From: Chrysomallon squamiferum
Lineage: Eukaryota; Mollusca; Gastropoda; Neomphalida; Peltospiridae
Direction of reading: 5' to 3'
Length of the DNA: 64,000 nucleotides
Assembly: GCA_012295275.1 (NCBI GenBank)
Contig: CM022670.1
Location: 8,683,006-8,747,005, forward strand
How positions within the stretch are numbered: position 1 is the first letter of the stretch; each line of letters begins with the position of its first letter. Below the pieces are notes generated by a model, which was not told the DNA's origin, searched no databases, and worked only from the letters and a program-made list of their open reading frames with translations. Made by a program: the position numbers and the translations under genes. Below are positions 35,060-49,159 of this stretch, one piece after another.

Positions 35060-38000
35060 ATGGCTACGCGCAAAAACACGTTGTCTTCTCCGGTTCAATA
35101 TGTTCAAATCGATGGATTGGTCAGTATTATATCTTTATCATTGAAAAATTATAATTAGAGATAGTGATCAATGCCAAAGTTGAACACCTATCTTATAAAA
35201 TAAAATAACTCTCTGGTGTTTCGAGCCATACGTTTACAAACACTGAAACAGTGAAACACAAGTTATATTAAATTGAAAATCATAAATCATATATGTACTA
35301 TGTAGTCAGTAATGGATCATAAATTTGATTTTAGTTAATCAGACGTGTGCTTTGGTACAGTACCTACTCATGATAATTAATCAGTGTAGTGGTCAATAAC
35401 GTGGTTTATGCAAATATTAAATTATAGAAGTTTTCATATATAATATATATATAATAATAATTATAATATTATAAATATATTATATAATATATCTGTCTGT
35501 GTGAAACAGAATTTCAGTAATCACAATCACTGGTCACCTGTCATATCGTCCCCATCACAATTCAGGCCTTCTTGTCTTAGTCTAAGTCTTGCGGGTCTCT
35601 GGCAGAAGATACAGATATTTCATCTGAAATCTGTCACAGTTGTTAGTTTTTTGTCTTGAATTCCCACTGGGTTTAAATTTATACGTGTTAAATAAAAGCG
35701 GTCAAATATCAGAGAAAAGACATTTAAAATTTGATTGTTGTTTGTTTTGAGGAATTAATGACCAATATGGGCATCCATGTTAAATCCAAGAGGCCACTAA
35801 ATCTCACTTATAACAACCAGTTACAGTACTACTCACTAACACCAAACATCATATAATATATTATGTAGCTTCCAGTGTCACCAAGATGAATTAACGCTTT
35901 CCTCATTTCCCCAAGAGTGCATCACAAAATGGTTTTAATGTTGTTATTATGTTTCTAAAAGCTTATGAAATATATATTGTTCCAGATATTTTTAAGTATG
36001 TAAAAAGATATGTAAATTGGTTACAAATTGTAGGATTTTCATTTTTTTAAAGTGACTGTTTTGTTCTTTTATACTGTATATGCTATATTTATTATTAAAC
36101 CAATGAACGTGTGGGGACATTCAGTATGTTAATACCCGTATTTGAAAACCAGAAGTCCTTTGGTCATATAATATTCACAGACTAAACAAATGCATACTTA
36201 GAGTTGGGATCAGTTTACATTAGACATTGTTATTGGTGTATCTTTATGATACGGCTCACTATGTTGTGCATACTTGGAAATGTAAAATTGTTTTTGTTAT
36301 GATAATTTAGACAATTATATTTTTTTCAATGTCAGAAAGTAAAATTGACAAAATCAAATCTGAATTTAAAAAAAAAAAAAAAATTCTAAGTATTTTGGTA
36401 TAATATATTCATTAAAATTAATACTGATTAATTTTATTATATCAGTTTCTATTTCTGTATTTATTTATTATCTGAGATTGGCAAGCTATAGACATCTTAA
36501 TTATTATTTAAAATGAAGTAAAAAAAAAAAACAAGAAATAAAAATTATAGTCTTTATACTGAGATACATCATACATTCATTTAACTAATGTATTTGCATT
36601 TTACTGTAGGTTGTTTTGAAAATGATCAAACACTGTCAGGAAGAAGGTGCTGGTGGCACTGATTTGGTCCAGGGAGTTCTACTGGGTCTCGTAGTGGACA
36701 ACAGACTGGAAATAACAAACTGCTTTCCATTCCCCAAGCATACTGAAGATGAGGAATTTGATGAACGTAAGGTTTAACAGCTTACATATAATGTGTTTGG
36801 TATACTATTAAATTTAGACATGTTGTAGTTATGGATATTAATTAGATATTGACCTAACTGTTACATCACTGAACAGGATTACCTATTCAGTGTATTTTCG
36901 TAAATGTTAAATGATAAACAATGACTAAGACCATAACAATATTTTTGGGTTTTTTTTCCATCAACCACATTTTTCAAAAATTGCTTATTGATTTTTTTTC
37001 AGTTTCACCATATTGTTTTGTATTTTCACAATTCTTTCAATGATATTAATTTTAATACATTTGATTATTTATCACCACAGTTCATTACCAGATGGAAATG
37101 ATGAGAAACCTACGACACATGAACATTGACCATCTCCATGTAGGCTGGTATCAGAGTACATATTTTGGATCCTTCATAAACAGACCACTGCTAGATTCCC
37201 AGTTCAACTACCAGCACTCCATTGAAGAATCTGTTGTTCTTATATATGGTAAGCAGCATAGAGTGTATTAACTGTGGCTTATATAATAAAATCAAGGTTT
37301 GAACAAGATATAATTAATATTCTCAGAATAAATTAATAAAACATTAACATCAATTCATTTATTTCTTAATAGAACCACTTTTTATTGTCCTGTAAATTAT
37401 TTATAATTATGTAATAAAAAAATAAAAAAAATAAACTTTTAATAAATATTTGTCAAGTTAATGTATCTTCACAAATGTTATATTTTGTTTAACTATTTTT
37501 TACCAGATCCATTAAAAACAACACAAGGATTTCTCTCACTGAAGGCCTACAGACTAACACCAGAGATGATGGAATTTTATGCCCAGGCTGATTTTTCTCC
37601 TGAAAGCATAAGCAAAAATGGCATTAGCTTTGAGAAAATGTTTGATGAAATCCCAGTGGTTCTCAAGAATTCTCACTTGGTCAATGCACTTTTGTGTGAA
37701 GTAGAAGAAAAGACAGCTTCTTCTCCACAGTTTAATTTCCTTGATTTGGCAACAAGGTGATAATTTACATTCTAACTTGTTTATTTTTTGATATGGCTGT
37801 GCAGATATATCATTAAATTTGACATTCATACAACTCTGAAAAGTGAATAAACTTTATTTTTGTATAAAATACTTATTTTGTAAAAATACTCCTCACTGCT
37901 AAAACAAAACAAATAATAGCAATTGTATGATAATTTTCCATAATTTCTCATTTCATTTTTTATGTTTGCTTCAGCAAAATTCAAACACTACAATAAAGAT

Positions 38001-38921
38001 TTAAGATTTAAAAATATTTCCCTAATAAAAATATATCTTTTTTAAAACTTTCAGTGCCATGCTTGAGAAATATCTTCGTCAGTTGATGGAATCAGTCGAT
38101 GATGTTGCTATGGATACCAATAAATACCTGAATTTCCAGAGACAACACTATCGACAACAGCAAGCCAAACAGCAACATATATTGAAAAGGGTATGTTGTA
38201 CATTAATTAATGCTTTCTTGTGTATCTGTCACTTATAATATTGAAATCACAATGCAGTTGTAACCAAAATTATTTTTAAACAATTCCACATTTGTTAACA
38301 CTTGTGGCATACAGAGAAATTATTATGAAAAACTCAAAATTAAGTTTTTTTCCAGCTTGATTAGTGTTTTGGGGGGTTTTATACAAAAATTACCTTTTTG
38401 TCTAACACATTAAACATTTTTATTCCACTTTGAATATCTGTTTAACTTTTTTTAATAAAGCTTGCAATAATGCAACTGAATGTACATAGGGAAACAATTA
38501 CATGCATTTCATAAAATTATTTTAAATAGTTAGCAATTTAATTATTATTTTTTAATTCCAATATTTATCATCTTAAAATACATCAATGAGGCTTTAATAT
38601 GAAAAATCTAGATTTGGTTTTACAAAAGCTTCATTTTCAACAACCAAAATTTGCTACTAAACATTTCACTGGTTATTTATGAAAATCTGTTTCTTTTAGC
38701 AACAAGAGAACCAACAACGTCTGGCTAGAGGAGATCCTCCATTACCAGAAGAAGACTTGAATAAATTATTTAAACCTCTTCAGCCACCACCAAGACTTGA
38801 TGCACTGCTTGTGTCTGGACAGATTGATAATTATGCTGATCAGATCTCTGAATTTGCAGCTCAAAGTCTTGGAAAACTGTTTATAGCGGAAAGCTTGCAA
38901 GATTCCAATAAAACAGCTTAG
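35060..38921 (+). CDS. EIF3H: Eukaryotic translation initiation factor 3 subunit H
   Basis: Six exons: 35060-35119, 36610-36766, 37081-37248, 37507-37756, 38055-38190 and 38700-38921. They total 993 nt and encode 330 residues (vertebrate proteins about 350). Diagnostic segments include [81 protein letters not shown] and [14 protein letters not shown]. The N-terminal half is an MPN domain. Where metalloprotease-type MPN+ domains have HxH there is [13 protein letters not shown], so no zinc catalysis is expected, as known for eIF3h. The C-terminal half is Gln-rich and helical ([12 protein letters not shown]). eIF3 joins the 40S subunit and promotes initiator-tRNA and mRNA recruitment. Start context ACAAGATGG is strong and YY1-like. 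The stop is intact; AATAAA at 39243 and 39567. Confidence 0.97.
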
Positions 38922-41446
38922 TCATAGGATGATCAGGAACACTATTCAAATGCAAAGACCGTGAAAAAGACCAAGAATTTTAATAAATTTATTCTTTTAA
39001 TAAGAATAAATCAGGGTTGGATTTTCTTCTGTTTATTATTAATAACAATAAAAAAAATATACTGACAATCAGGAAAAAGCAGAAAGGACCTGTAAATTCA
39101 CTGATTAATTCTTTCAGAATTTAACATTGGGTATTTTAACAATAATAATGTTTAAACCTGACATTTTCATCTTATAATCATGTTAGCTGCACTATTTTTA
39201 TTATCATTGAAAGAAGCAGGAAATTTATTATGAATTTTGTACAATAAATTTGTGAGTTCTATTTTAAATCAAGATAAATATTTTTGGTCTTTGTGCAATT
39301 TCTGGGAAATAAAAAAAAAAGAAGATAATTTAAACCTTTCTAAGGTACAGCTTTTAATCAAAAACTGAGGATGAAAATTAAAGCAACAGTTTGAAATATG
39401 TATTTTGTTTGCATAAAAAATAAATCTAAAATACAGAACTGTTTTATTTTGTTGTTGTTTTGATGATATTTGCAGCCAAAGAAAGTTGTATGAATCAGGA
39501 AGGGTGTAAACAAAATTGTAATGCAGTTTTTAATTGTATTTCTACTTCACAACAGAATGAATATAAAATAAAGTCAAGTCATTTTAAAATATTTGAGAGT
39601 AGATTTATTGCTTAGGGATTTAATACATTACCAGAAACTGACAATTTGTTTGGCTGAATCCCATTTCATACAAAAATGGTATAGCTTAGAGGTAGAAAGG
39701 ATGACAAGAGCATGGCAAACTGTTCCTATAGAAACAAGGGGATAAAAAGCAGATGATTTTCACTGGTCAGAAGTATTTGTTTTATGTTTAAATGGGACAA
39801 ATTACAAATACAATGAAAACTTTTTTTTTTTTTTTTTTAAATCACTGAAAAAGCATGCATGCATGCATAGTAATGTTTGTCATTAACGTTTATCATTTGG
39901 GTAAAAAGTAATGATACATTTGTTTTGTCTTTTTTCTAAAGTTTTGCAAAGAAAATTAATAGTGTGACTGACTGCAAAACATACCATTATCTTGAAAATC
40001 AGTTCAATAAAAAATATGGTAAATTTTATGCCACCTTTCAATAAAAATAATAAAAATAAATAGGAAATTTTAAAATTTACTCCTACAGTAAATTCTCCTC
40101 TAATAAAATACCATACATCATCAGCAAATTATAAACAATGTCAGAACTGGGAAAATATTCTTTTAACATTTGCTGACACAAAGTTTATTTATATATATAT
40201 ATATATATATTTCTAATAGGCACTAGTAGCATATTTTATATTCTAAGGAACATAATCAGTTAAAATAACTGAATGACCTCTTTTAAAGCATTATGCTCCT
40301 ATGACAAAATAGTGTAAAAATGACTTTTAATTGTTTATTTATACTGATTTATATGAATTTAGTGTACTGTTATATGGTCCATTAACAAATTTTAGAAATG
40401 TAACAATGCATAACAACTGGAACATACATCAGACGTGACTAGTATGGGATGTTGAACAGGAACAAAATCTGATACTACACTAAACAATATATATTTATAA
40501 AATATCAAACAACATTAGATTTCTTCATGTTTTCCGTAAATTCATTGAATTAATGACTGTAGATCAATTTGTGCTGTAAGTCTTGGTCACAGTTTAAAAA
40601 AACATAACAGCAGAAGATGCATGTCACAGAACAATAACAAATACAAAGTTCATGGACACAAACTCCAATGTATCAAATTTATTACACTGGTCTAAGATGT
40701 GACAACACTCCCACCAATGGTAATCATTATTTTTTTTAAATTAATTTTGTTTGACATCCATCACCTTTTAATGTTTGGGCTGTTATAGTAATCAGCAGTA
40801 GACATTTTCCAGCTATTCCTAATGAATTTCCCAGCAAGATTTCTCAGATATTTTGTACTGATTTTAAAATCTAATTTGAACACTATGGTAAATTTACTGA
40901 GATCATGGGCATTTCATTCTACTCAAACAACATACACTAAAGGCCAAACTTTTCAGATTAAAAAAAAAACATCACATCATTAGTAAATCTTTTTATTTCA
41001 ATTAATTCACTGATTTCCACTAATCATTAGCATCAAAAGCCATCTCTGGAGACACATTAGTTTTGAATAACATGATAAAAACCAATTCATTGCCAGACCT
41101 GAGATAATTTGGATCCAGTCATTAATACTATAAAAAGGACCGACCAAAATGTCTTCAGAGAATGCAGGATTTAATGCATGCTGCTGATTTCTAGTTCAAA
41201 AGCCACAACAAACAATGAAAGGCCAACAGATTAAGCAATCAAAATAAAAAATGTCCCATTCTTAAGAAATACCCTTCTTTTAAAAGTTTCTTCCAGTCAG
41301 TCATATAAAAGACAACAACACAAAACATCAAATGATGGTGATGATACAGTGATGTCTACTAGATGAGGACTGATGAAGATTTCATCCCGGGGATGGTGTG
41401 ACAACGAAAGACATCTGGCATCACAGCACCACCGAGATGTTGTGAA
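38922..41446. other. Convergent 3' region between EIF3H and SGT
   Basis: 2.5 kb between two stop codons that face each other. It should contain both 3' UTRs. AATAAA for EIF3H lies at 39243 and 39567. No third gene is seen. A (TA)n tract lies at about 40192-40210. Confidence 0.6.
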
Positions 41447-44400
41447 TCACTGTTTGTTTTCAGAATCTGAAAATAAATAAAGTAAAAAAGTAAAAATATC
41501 TTTTATAACAAACACACACACAAACAAACTTTATATATATCTTTTATATATACATATATATTTTTTTTCAATACATAATTCATCACATTTGTACCATAAT
41601 ATAAAATAAACCTAATCTTTTATAACAAACACACACACAAACAAACTTTATATATATCTTTTATATATACATATATATTTTTTTTTCAATACATAATTCA
41701 TCACATTTGTACCATAATATAAAATAAACCTATGGGCCCCAATCTTAAAATTTATTTGAAATTAGGCATGTAAAAATAAAAGGTTAAGAATCAGTCTAGT
41801 GTTTAATTATAATAATTACATTAAATATATTTTATGCTACAGGATTCTAGGAACAGCAACTTTAAAATGATATTCTAATTTTCTGATAACACCTACACTG
41901 TAATACTTAGTGTCATTATGATTACATCTTCTCAAAGAACTTGTCAAATGCATGAGTTAGAAATGTCTGTAAGTGAACCTGTGTTAAATACATGTGTGTC
42001 TTACCTTTAGGAGGCTGTTGTGGCGGTTGCGGAGGATGGCCCTGAAACTGACTCCTAATTTGTGCTACAAGTTCAGGATTCTGCTGTTGCATTTGTGATG
42101 CCAACTGCTGCCCTCTGGGGAAAAAAACAAACAATTTATATCTCTTTCCAAATACATTAATACCCAGAAACAAAGAATAAGGAACAAAACTGCCACAAAC
42201 CAACTCTTACCTCTCAAAAAATAAACACACCAAAAAACCCTCTAAAATTAATTAAAATAAAAAAAATAAATAAATAAGATATGGCATATAATGTAACTTT
42301 ATTTTAATACAAATCAATAACTTCATAAATGTAACTACCATTTAATCAAAACTACCAATGTTTAACATTCAAACAGGAATTTGTCTCATATCTGACTACA
42401 CACAGTACTGAACATTTTCTTAAATCCCACATTACAAATTACTTACGCTTGAAGTAATGATGCTAAACCCTGTTCAGTAGGCTGTCCCTCTCCATGCCCT
42501 TGGGTTGTCCCAGCTAAAATATTTGCCATCCTAAGATATAAAATTAACTGAATATTACAGCAGAAAATGAAAGCCCATAACAACTTTAGATACCATCATA
42601 TTGTCTTTAACCCATGGAATTTGAAATTGATGATTGAATGGAAAATGATTTTGAAAGCAAGAAATGTAATCAGATATCAGATAAAAAAACAAAACAAAAA
42701 TATTTGTTTTTACACGATAGTATTAATATACCTATGCACCTCACTGTTGGCAAACAGATATCTACTGAAATTTCAAAATGAACTTATAAAACTACCAATA
42801 AAACAATGTTCGGGAAATAAGGTGTGTTTCTGTTGGTTAATTTGTGAACCCAGTCATAATTCTAGACAAAAACATAAAATGAAAACACAACTGCAAATTA
42901 TTCAAAATAAATGACCAAAAGGAAAACATAGAATTTCTTTTCAGTCTTCACTTATATGCTTTACTTTTTTTTATTAATTTTGATAAGTTGGACAGAGTAT
43001 AAACCTGAACAGAAAATTTGTCTTTATTATAATTTTAATTATTTTGAATTTAACAGTAGACAAACTGTTTGATGGCTGATGAACATTTAAAATTTTACTT
43101 ACATCTGTTGCATCTCTGGATTTGCCATCATGGTGGATGCCTGAAAAAACATCATTTATTCACTACTTACTGACATCCAAAAACCAACAAATAAAATTTG
43201 TGAAAAATATCTTAACTAAATTAAACAAGTAACTAAAAACTGAAAACAGAGACTTTATAAAGTAATGCTTAAAAAAGAAAAATTAAATTACACATACATG
43301 TTTTTACAAATTATGATTAAGCTACTGAATTGTTGTTACAGAAGTGAGACAGTTTAGATGTACTTTTTATTTGTGTATTTTGTAACTTTTTAAAATGTAT
43401 TTTTGTGTTAAGAATACTTACCATGTTCATCATTGCAGGATTACTCAGCAAACCACTCATGTCAAAACCACCAGCAGGTCCTCCTGCAAATCCAGCCTGT
43501 AGATAAAATTTTTTTTTTTTTTTTTTTAAATTACATACATGAACTTTTAATTTCAGAGAACTTAAAATGTGTGTGTACTGTATCCTCAATATTAAATATG
43601 GCAATCAGCATTTGATGTGATAATTTTAAATGTAGAATCATGAATTCATATTTACAAAATAGCCACTTTTTTATATAATTTAATATATACCATTGTTCAA
43701 ATTTTATCTACAAAAATTATAAAGAAATGGCCCATCTATAAAAATAGACACCCCAGCAAAAAGCAAAACCACCCAAAATAAGTAGAAGTGAAAAAAAAAA
43801 AAAGATATTTTAAGTATTTATCCCAAAGGCAAATCAAAATAAATTTAAGAAAATTAAAAACATGGCATGCTAAATATAAGTAATCATGATGAACTTACAC
43901 CAAATGCATATTCTCTTGCTTTCTGCTCTGCAATTTCTAAGTTATTTTGATAACTCTGGTTATCAGGGTCAAGTTCTAGAGCTTTGCGGTAACATTCTCT
44001 CGCTGATTCATGGTCATTGATAGCAGTGTAAGCAATTCTATTAATTAATATGAAATGTTTCAGCATATTTATTTTGTGTTATAAATACTTTTTTTTTTTT
44101 TTAAATTGTAGGTAATAACATAACAGACAGAAAATAATTTAATTTCATTAATATCAACAAACTTCTCTTACTGTTAATGTCAAATCTGCATAATTTTTTG
44201 CAAATGTCTGAAATAAAATATTACATTAAAACCACCTTCATAAAAATAACTGACTATTCAATGAACAGTCAACAGTTGTCTAATTGCATTAACTTTCCCA
44301 GAACACTGGGTATAAAAATGCAGAAACATATTTGTTTTCAATTTGAATGTACCAAATTTATGACACTTTACATATCTTGTAGGAAAATAAGGAAAAATAA

Positions 44401-46088
44401 AAAATTTAATAATTAAAGAAATCTCACCCTAGTCTACCATAAGCTTTACTATAACTTGGATCAATGGTAAGAGCTAGATTACAGTCATCTATAGCTAACT
44501 GAGGCTTGTCTAACTTGCTATAGGCCGCAGCTCTGAAACAATAATAGTAATAACAATCATGGTAACAACTTTAAAAATAATAAAAATAACATTAAAAAAT
44601 GAGTAATACCATAAAAAAAAGATTGTTATTTTAAAAAATGAAAAGGCTTTTGTTTGCATAGAGTTATTAGATGGCCACAAAATTTATAATAAAGAAATAA
44701 ATTAATGCTGTATTCAAAACCATGTGACTTTTAAAGTGCATCATACTTTATTTTGTTTATATCAAATATTATTTTTTAAATGAAATATTATCTTCAGTTC
44801 AGTACTCTATATTGACAATCTGTCATGATTACTTAAAACCATTTTGCTTGCTGTAAAATAAATACCTGTTGCAATAATAAACTGCAGTTTTTCCATCTAA
44901 TTTTATAGCTTTTGAATAACACTCCAAAGCATCTGAAAATTTATTGTTCTTCATGAAGTCATTCCCTGTGAAAAAAGAAATTCAAGAGTTTTATATCACT
45001 TCAAATCAAAATATAAATTAATGACTCATTATTTCAATATCAGCAGAAAAATATTCCTCTGAATTATTATTTAATAACAGCAGATTATAAGTGAAAAAGT
45101 GTTAACAAATTAACCTTTATTTTTCCAATCCTCTGCTTCTTTTTTTTCCTCTGGTGTAGCTTCGTGCAGTGACAAACTTGCAAAATCTGTACTTGGCTGT
45201 GAAAGTTAAAATTCAATAAAAATTATTAAGGAATAAATTTCTTTAATAATTAAAAGATATCTGTATATAAATTTTAACAACAATAATGCCTTAAATTAAT
45301 TCCAAAATAGATTATGAAACTATTTCAAGACCCATATACCGGACTAGTGAAATGAACAAGAACATAATTTTTATATGAATTTTGTTAAGTCTCCATAGTA
45401 AAACTTCTCAAGCATTCAATGACAATCATTCAGATGTGAAAAAATAATAAAAATAAAAATAATAATAATAATAATAATAATAATCATAATCATAATCATA
45501 ATCATAATCATAATCATAATCATAATCATAATAATCTTTACCATCTGAGAATTGAAGATATCAAGCAAATTTCTTTGAACTTGATACTTTGCCTGCATAT
45601 CAGGATCATGAATATTTATTTTGTATGCCGACTCCAAACACTGGTAGGCAACTAAAATAAAACAGTATAAAATTTAAAAAATACAAATCAAAAACTAATC
45701 ATGCTAAACTAATTTTTTTTCAAATAACTGCCATACATTTCATAATCTTTTTATCTTTTAACAATTAAATTTCAAAAAATAAAAAAAACTCAGTAAACTG
45801 TAATTATAAGACAAATAATAATAATAATAATAATAAAATAATAATAAAGACATGTTAAAATTTAAAATTAAGGTTTAATTTCTGAAAAATATAATTGAAT
45901 TCTACCTCTTTTAGGGCCACCTGTAATTCTAAATAGTAAAACAGCCAAAAAAAATAAAATAATAATAATTAAAATTAAATGTTATCTACCTTCTATGCTC
46001 TCTATTTGATCATCACTTAAATTTCCATGTTTTTTCTGATCATCCAAAATGATAAAATGGAAAATACCAACTTATTTACATCAGCCAT
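41447..46088 (-). CDS. SGTA: Small glutamine-rich TPR co-chaperone SGT/SGTA (one-base frame lesion)
   Basis: Eleven coding exons: 46088-45990, 45651-45542, 45196-45115, 44965-44866, 44532-44428, 44037-43899, 43496-43422, 43140-43103, 42530-42447, 42114-42005 and 41466-41447. They encode about 320 residues (human 313). Order: N-terminal dimerisation domain ([12 protein letters not shown]..., [19 protein letters not shown]), three TPR repeats ([57 protein letters not shown]), then a Gly/Met/Gln-rich tail ([30 protein letters not shown]) ending DSENKQ. SGT binds exposed hydrophobic segments and works with BAG6, Ubl4A and HSP70/90. Exon 1 reads ATG in one frame but the conserved [13 protein letters not shown] in the next. 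One T appears missing in the TCATTTTGG run (about 46046). An acceptor at 46101 implies a non-coding first exon upstream. Confidence 0.93.
41498..41732. repeat. 117-bp near-perfect tandem duplication in the last SGT intron
   Basis: Bases 41498-41614 are repeated immediately after. The only difference seen is one T in a T8/T9 run. The unit begins atcttttataacaaacacac and ends aaaataaaccta. Confidence 0.95.
45455..45531. repeat. (AAT)n(AATCAT)n microsatellite in an SGT intron
   Basis: AAT units pass into about eight AATCAT hexamers. In SGT transcript sense the tract starts about 10 nt after the 5' splice site of the 45651-45542 exon. Confidence 0.92.
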
Positions 46089-48143
46089 TATGTTGAAAAT
46101 CTGAAACTTAAAAAGAAATAGATCATCAGCTGTGTATTGTTAGATGTATATTATTAATATTAAATCATTTATGTGAAGATCAATGGGCTACAGGCTAAAT
46201 TTAGTGAATACAAAGTTTAGATTAAACAAATAACTTGCTGCAATTTGCTGGGGATTACCAAATCTAGATCTCTATTCAAATTTGTTTTCTGTACAATTTT
46301 TTTTCTTGAATGTAACAGAAACAAATTGGGAATAATATTATGTTTTATATGAGGATTTGTATAATCAGAAAAAAATATATTAACTTTTGTAAGTTTTAAA
46401 AATGTTTCAATTCATAAAAACTAATAATGATGTCAAAAAAAATATGAATCCAAGGTGCACACAGTTAATTCATCTACATGTTTGACTAATTCAAGTTTAA
46501 CTTGAAGTTATGAATCTTTTACAACATAAATATTCAAGTAGAGTCTGAATATTTCTTTTCTTTCCTTAAATCTTGATAGAAATTTATTCTAATGAAGAAC
46601 AGATTATTTCAGCAGTGTCTATTTTATCATTTATATAATTTACATACCTTTGTTACTTCATTATTATGTCTAAACTGGCTTTACAGTGGCATTTAAAAAA
46701 CTGATTTTTTCAATAGGCTATTGGTCAATATCATAACAGATTTGTACATTTATTTAGCTAAATGTTTAACACTTTGTTAAATTACCAATATTTGAGAAGG
46801 GTATGTACGTTTATGCAGTTAAGCATATAATGTTTCAAACTGATTATATGATTGAATAATAATTATAAAAAAAAAAAGTAAAAAATAAAAATTCATTATT
46901 ACTTTGCCTTTAACTTAGCAAAATTGTTTTTTCAGTTTACAACATATTAATACTTTTTATATAATTATTACAATTAATATTATTTATAATACACTATGTC
47001 AGTATGTGACTATACAACTACTACTAATAATCAATTAATAAGTAACAACAACTAGAGTTTTAAGAAGAATCTTAGAATGTAATTTAATAATTTGAAAAAA
47101 TAAGTAGTTTCTTATTAATAATAAAATCATGAAATTAGTTAAATAAATAATTCAGGTCAAGAGAGTCTTCTCTTAAAGTCTGATTTATGACAATTTAAAT
47201 GTAAATTATTTATATTTTATCAAAATATCTATAAATTAAAATTTGTGATTCCTATTCTATTTAATTTTAATCACTGTAAGTGTAATGAATATCAGTCAAG
47301 ACATGTAGTTCGATACCTATAAATATTGAATCGACGTATACACCTGTCTGGGAACATGATACTGATACTGATAAAATAATGAATAATGTGAATTACGATT
47401 AAAATGATAAACTGAATAGTGAATAATACAAAATGGCTATCTGATCTCATTGAAATAATATTCTAGGATGATCGGGTAGCACGATTATTTCACTGGAATT
47501 AAATTAAATGAAAAACTGTGATATTTAAATTATCGGAACATTAATGAACATGCTACCTGTTAACTGAAGAAAAACACAAAAAATATGCCTGTCACGTTTT
47601 AAAATTTGTCATAAATGAATCTGTCGTATGCTGTAGTCTCGATAGTTCAAATCCGCCTAAATCGGAAATTACCGGGAATAGTCGGTGATAGAAGCGTGAA
47701 TACAAACCCCAATTGTTAAAGGGAACTGACACTGTCCAAATAATTATTTTTTATTAAAAACAAAGTTAAATTTTAATTCTTCTTATTATTATTTTTTTTT
47801 TTTTTGTGGTGTTCTCAGTGAGTTAATGCTCACCATATCATCATATCATAGTGAATTCTTGTCAGTCACTTAGATTCATATTCATTTCCGCATTCAGCTG
47901 TCTTCAGATTTACAAGTGAATCAGATGTTTGGCCTGAAAGGCATCATCATCATCATTATTATTATTATTAAGTACAACAACATTCTATCACAGTAACTTT
48001 TTCATTAATTTATGACAAAAATAGCAAGAACAAATATATTATATATCACCTAAAAAGTACCTATCAATCCATTTAGATGGCCATTTTTGAACACTTAGGT
48101 GGTTGAAACACAAGTATATATTTTTTATTTTGTTTTAAAAAAG

Positions 48144-48145
<2 letters not shown>

Positions 48146-48203
<58 letters not shown>

Positions 48204-48235
48204 TTAAAAAAGTAATATATATATTAAAGGGGTCA
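48146..48235. repeat. (TA)n tract flanked by a 23-bp direct repeat
   Basis: About 27 TA units. The word tgttttaaaaaagtaatatat occurs on both sides, suggesting slippage or expansion between two copies. Confidence 0.9.
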
Positions 48236-49121
48236 TCACTGAGGATTTATATTATGGAAAAATTATCAAAGAGATGGGAATCAGATATTTGAGCAATTTT
48301 TGTGCTTGCCTTTAGCGCTATCATCCGCAGATTGCAATATTAGTAGTAGTAGCAGCAGAGCAGAAGCAGCAGCAGTAGTGTGGGCAGCAACAACAGCCTT
48401 TGTCTTTATTTTACTTACCGAGTTATTTATCGAGTCACGTCATTCCTTTGTTGACATCATTTTTATACCGAGATATCGGACGTCACTGAAATCAGCAAGT
48501 ATTGCCATGACGTTGTCTCTTCTCAAAAACCCCGAGAAAGGTAGAAATATTTGTTTCACTAAAAACAAATATTCGCAAAGCACTCGTGTGAAATTTACGA
48601 TCTAGCACCGTTTTTTCTTCTTTCTTGTCTCTCTACGAACAAGACAGTTAATAAATAGATAAAGAACTAGCTATTTCCCGGGAGTCAGTCGCTCGTTGCC
48701 GGCAGATGAGCGGCTGTCACTGGCCGGTTTCGTTCCAGGGGACGACTGGTAGTGTCTACAGGCAATATCGACTGAACAGAGGATAGGCAACGGTATTTTT
48801 AAAATTGACATTCAGCAAATGTTAATTTTTTTTTTTTTTTTTTTCAAACATTGGTCCACTGGCGGCCCGATGTGGAAATCTGTTAATGCTATCTCATTGT
48901 TAATAGGTTTTGAAACACAAAGTATATGTGCATAAAAAAATGAATAAATATATATATCATATTAATAAAATTAGGAAATTAAAATGAGATAACTAGAGTA
49001 ATAGTTTCTATTGTGATAACGTCAGCTGAACAATAGGTATCAGTTGTTTGGACAGCTTCGCTATTTCAGTGCTGTATTTTCAGTAGTTATGCCCCTTCGT
49101 AGATTCAGTTCATTTAATAAA

Positions 49122-49159
<38 letters not shown>

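Noticed and set aside
47640-47670. tRNA-like B-box word (gttcaaatcc) near the SGT promoter
   Set aside because: No matching A box or cloverleaf around it; probably chance.
48300-48605. 101-residue frame with Ser and Ala runs
   Set aside because: The runs come from AGT/AGC repeats, and no initiation or splice evidence supports it.
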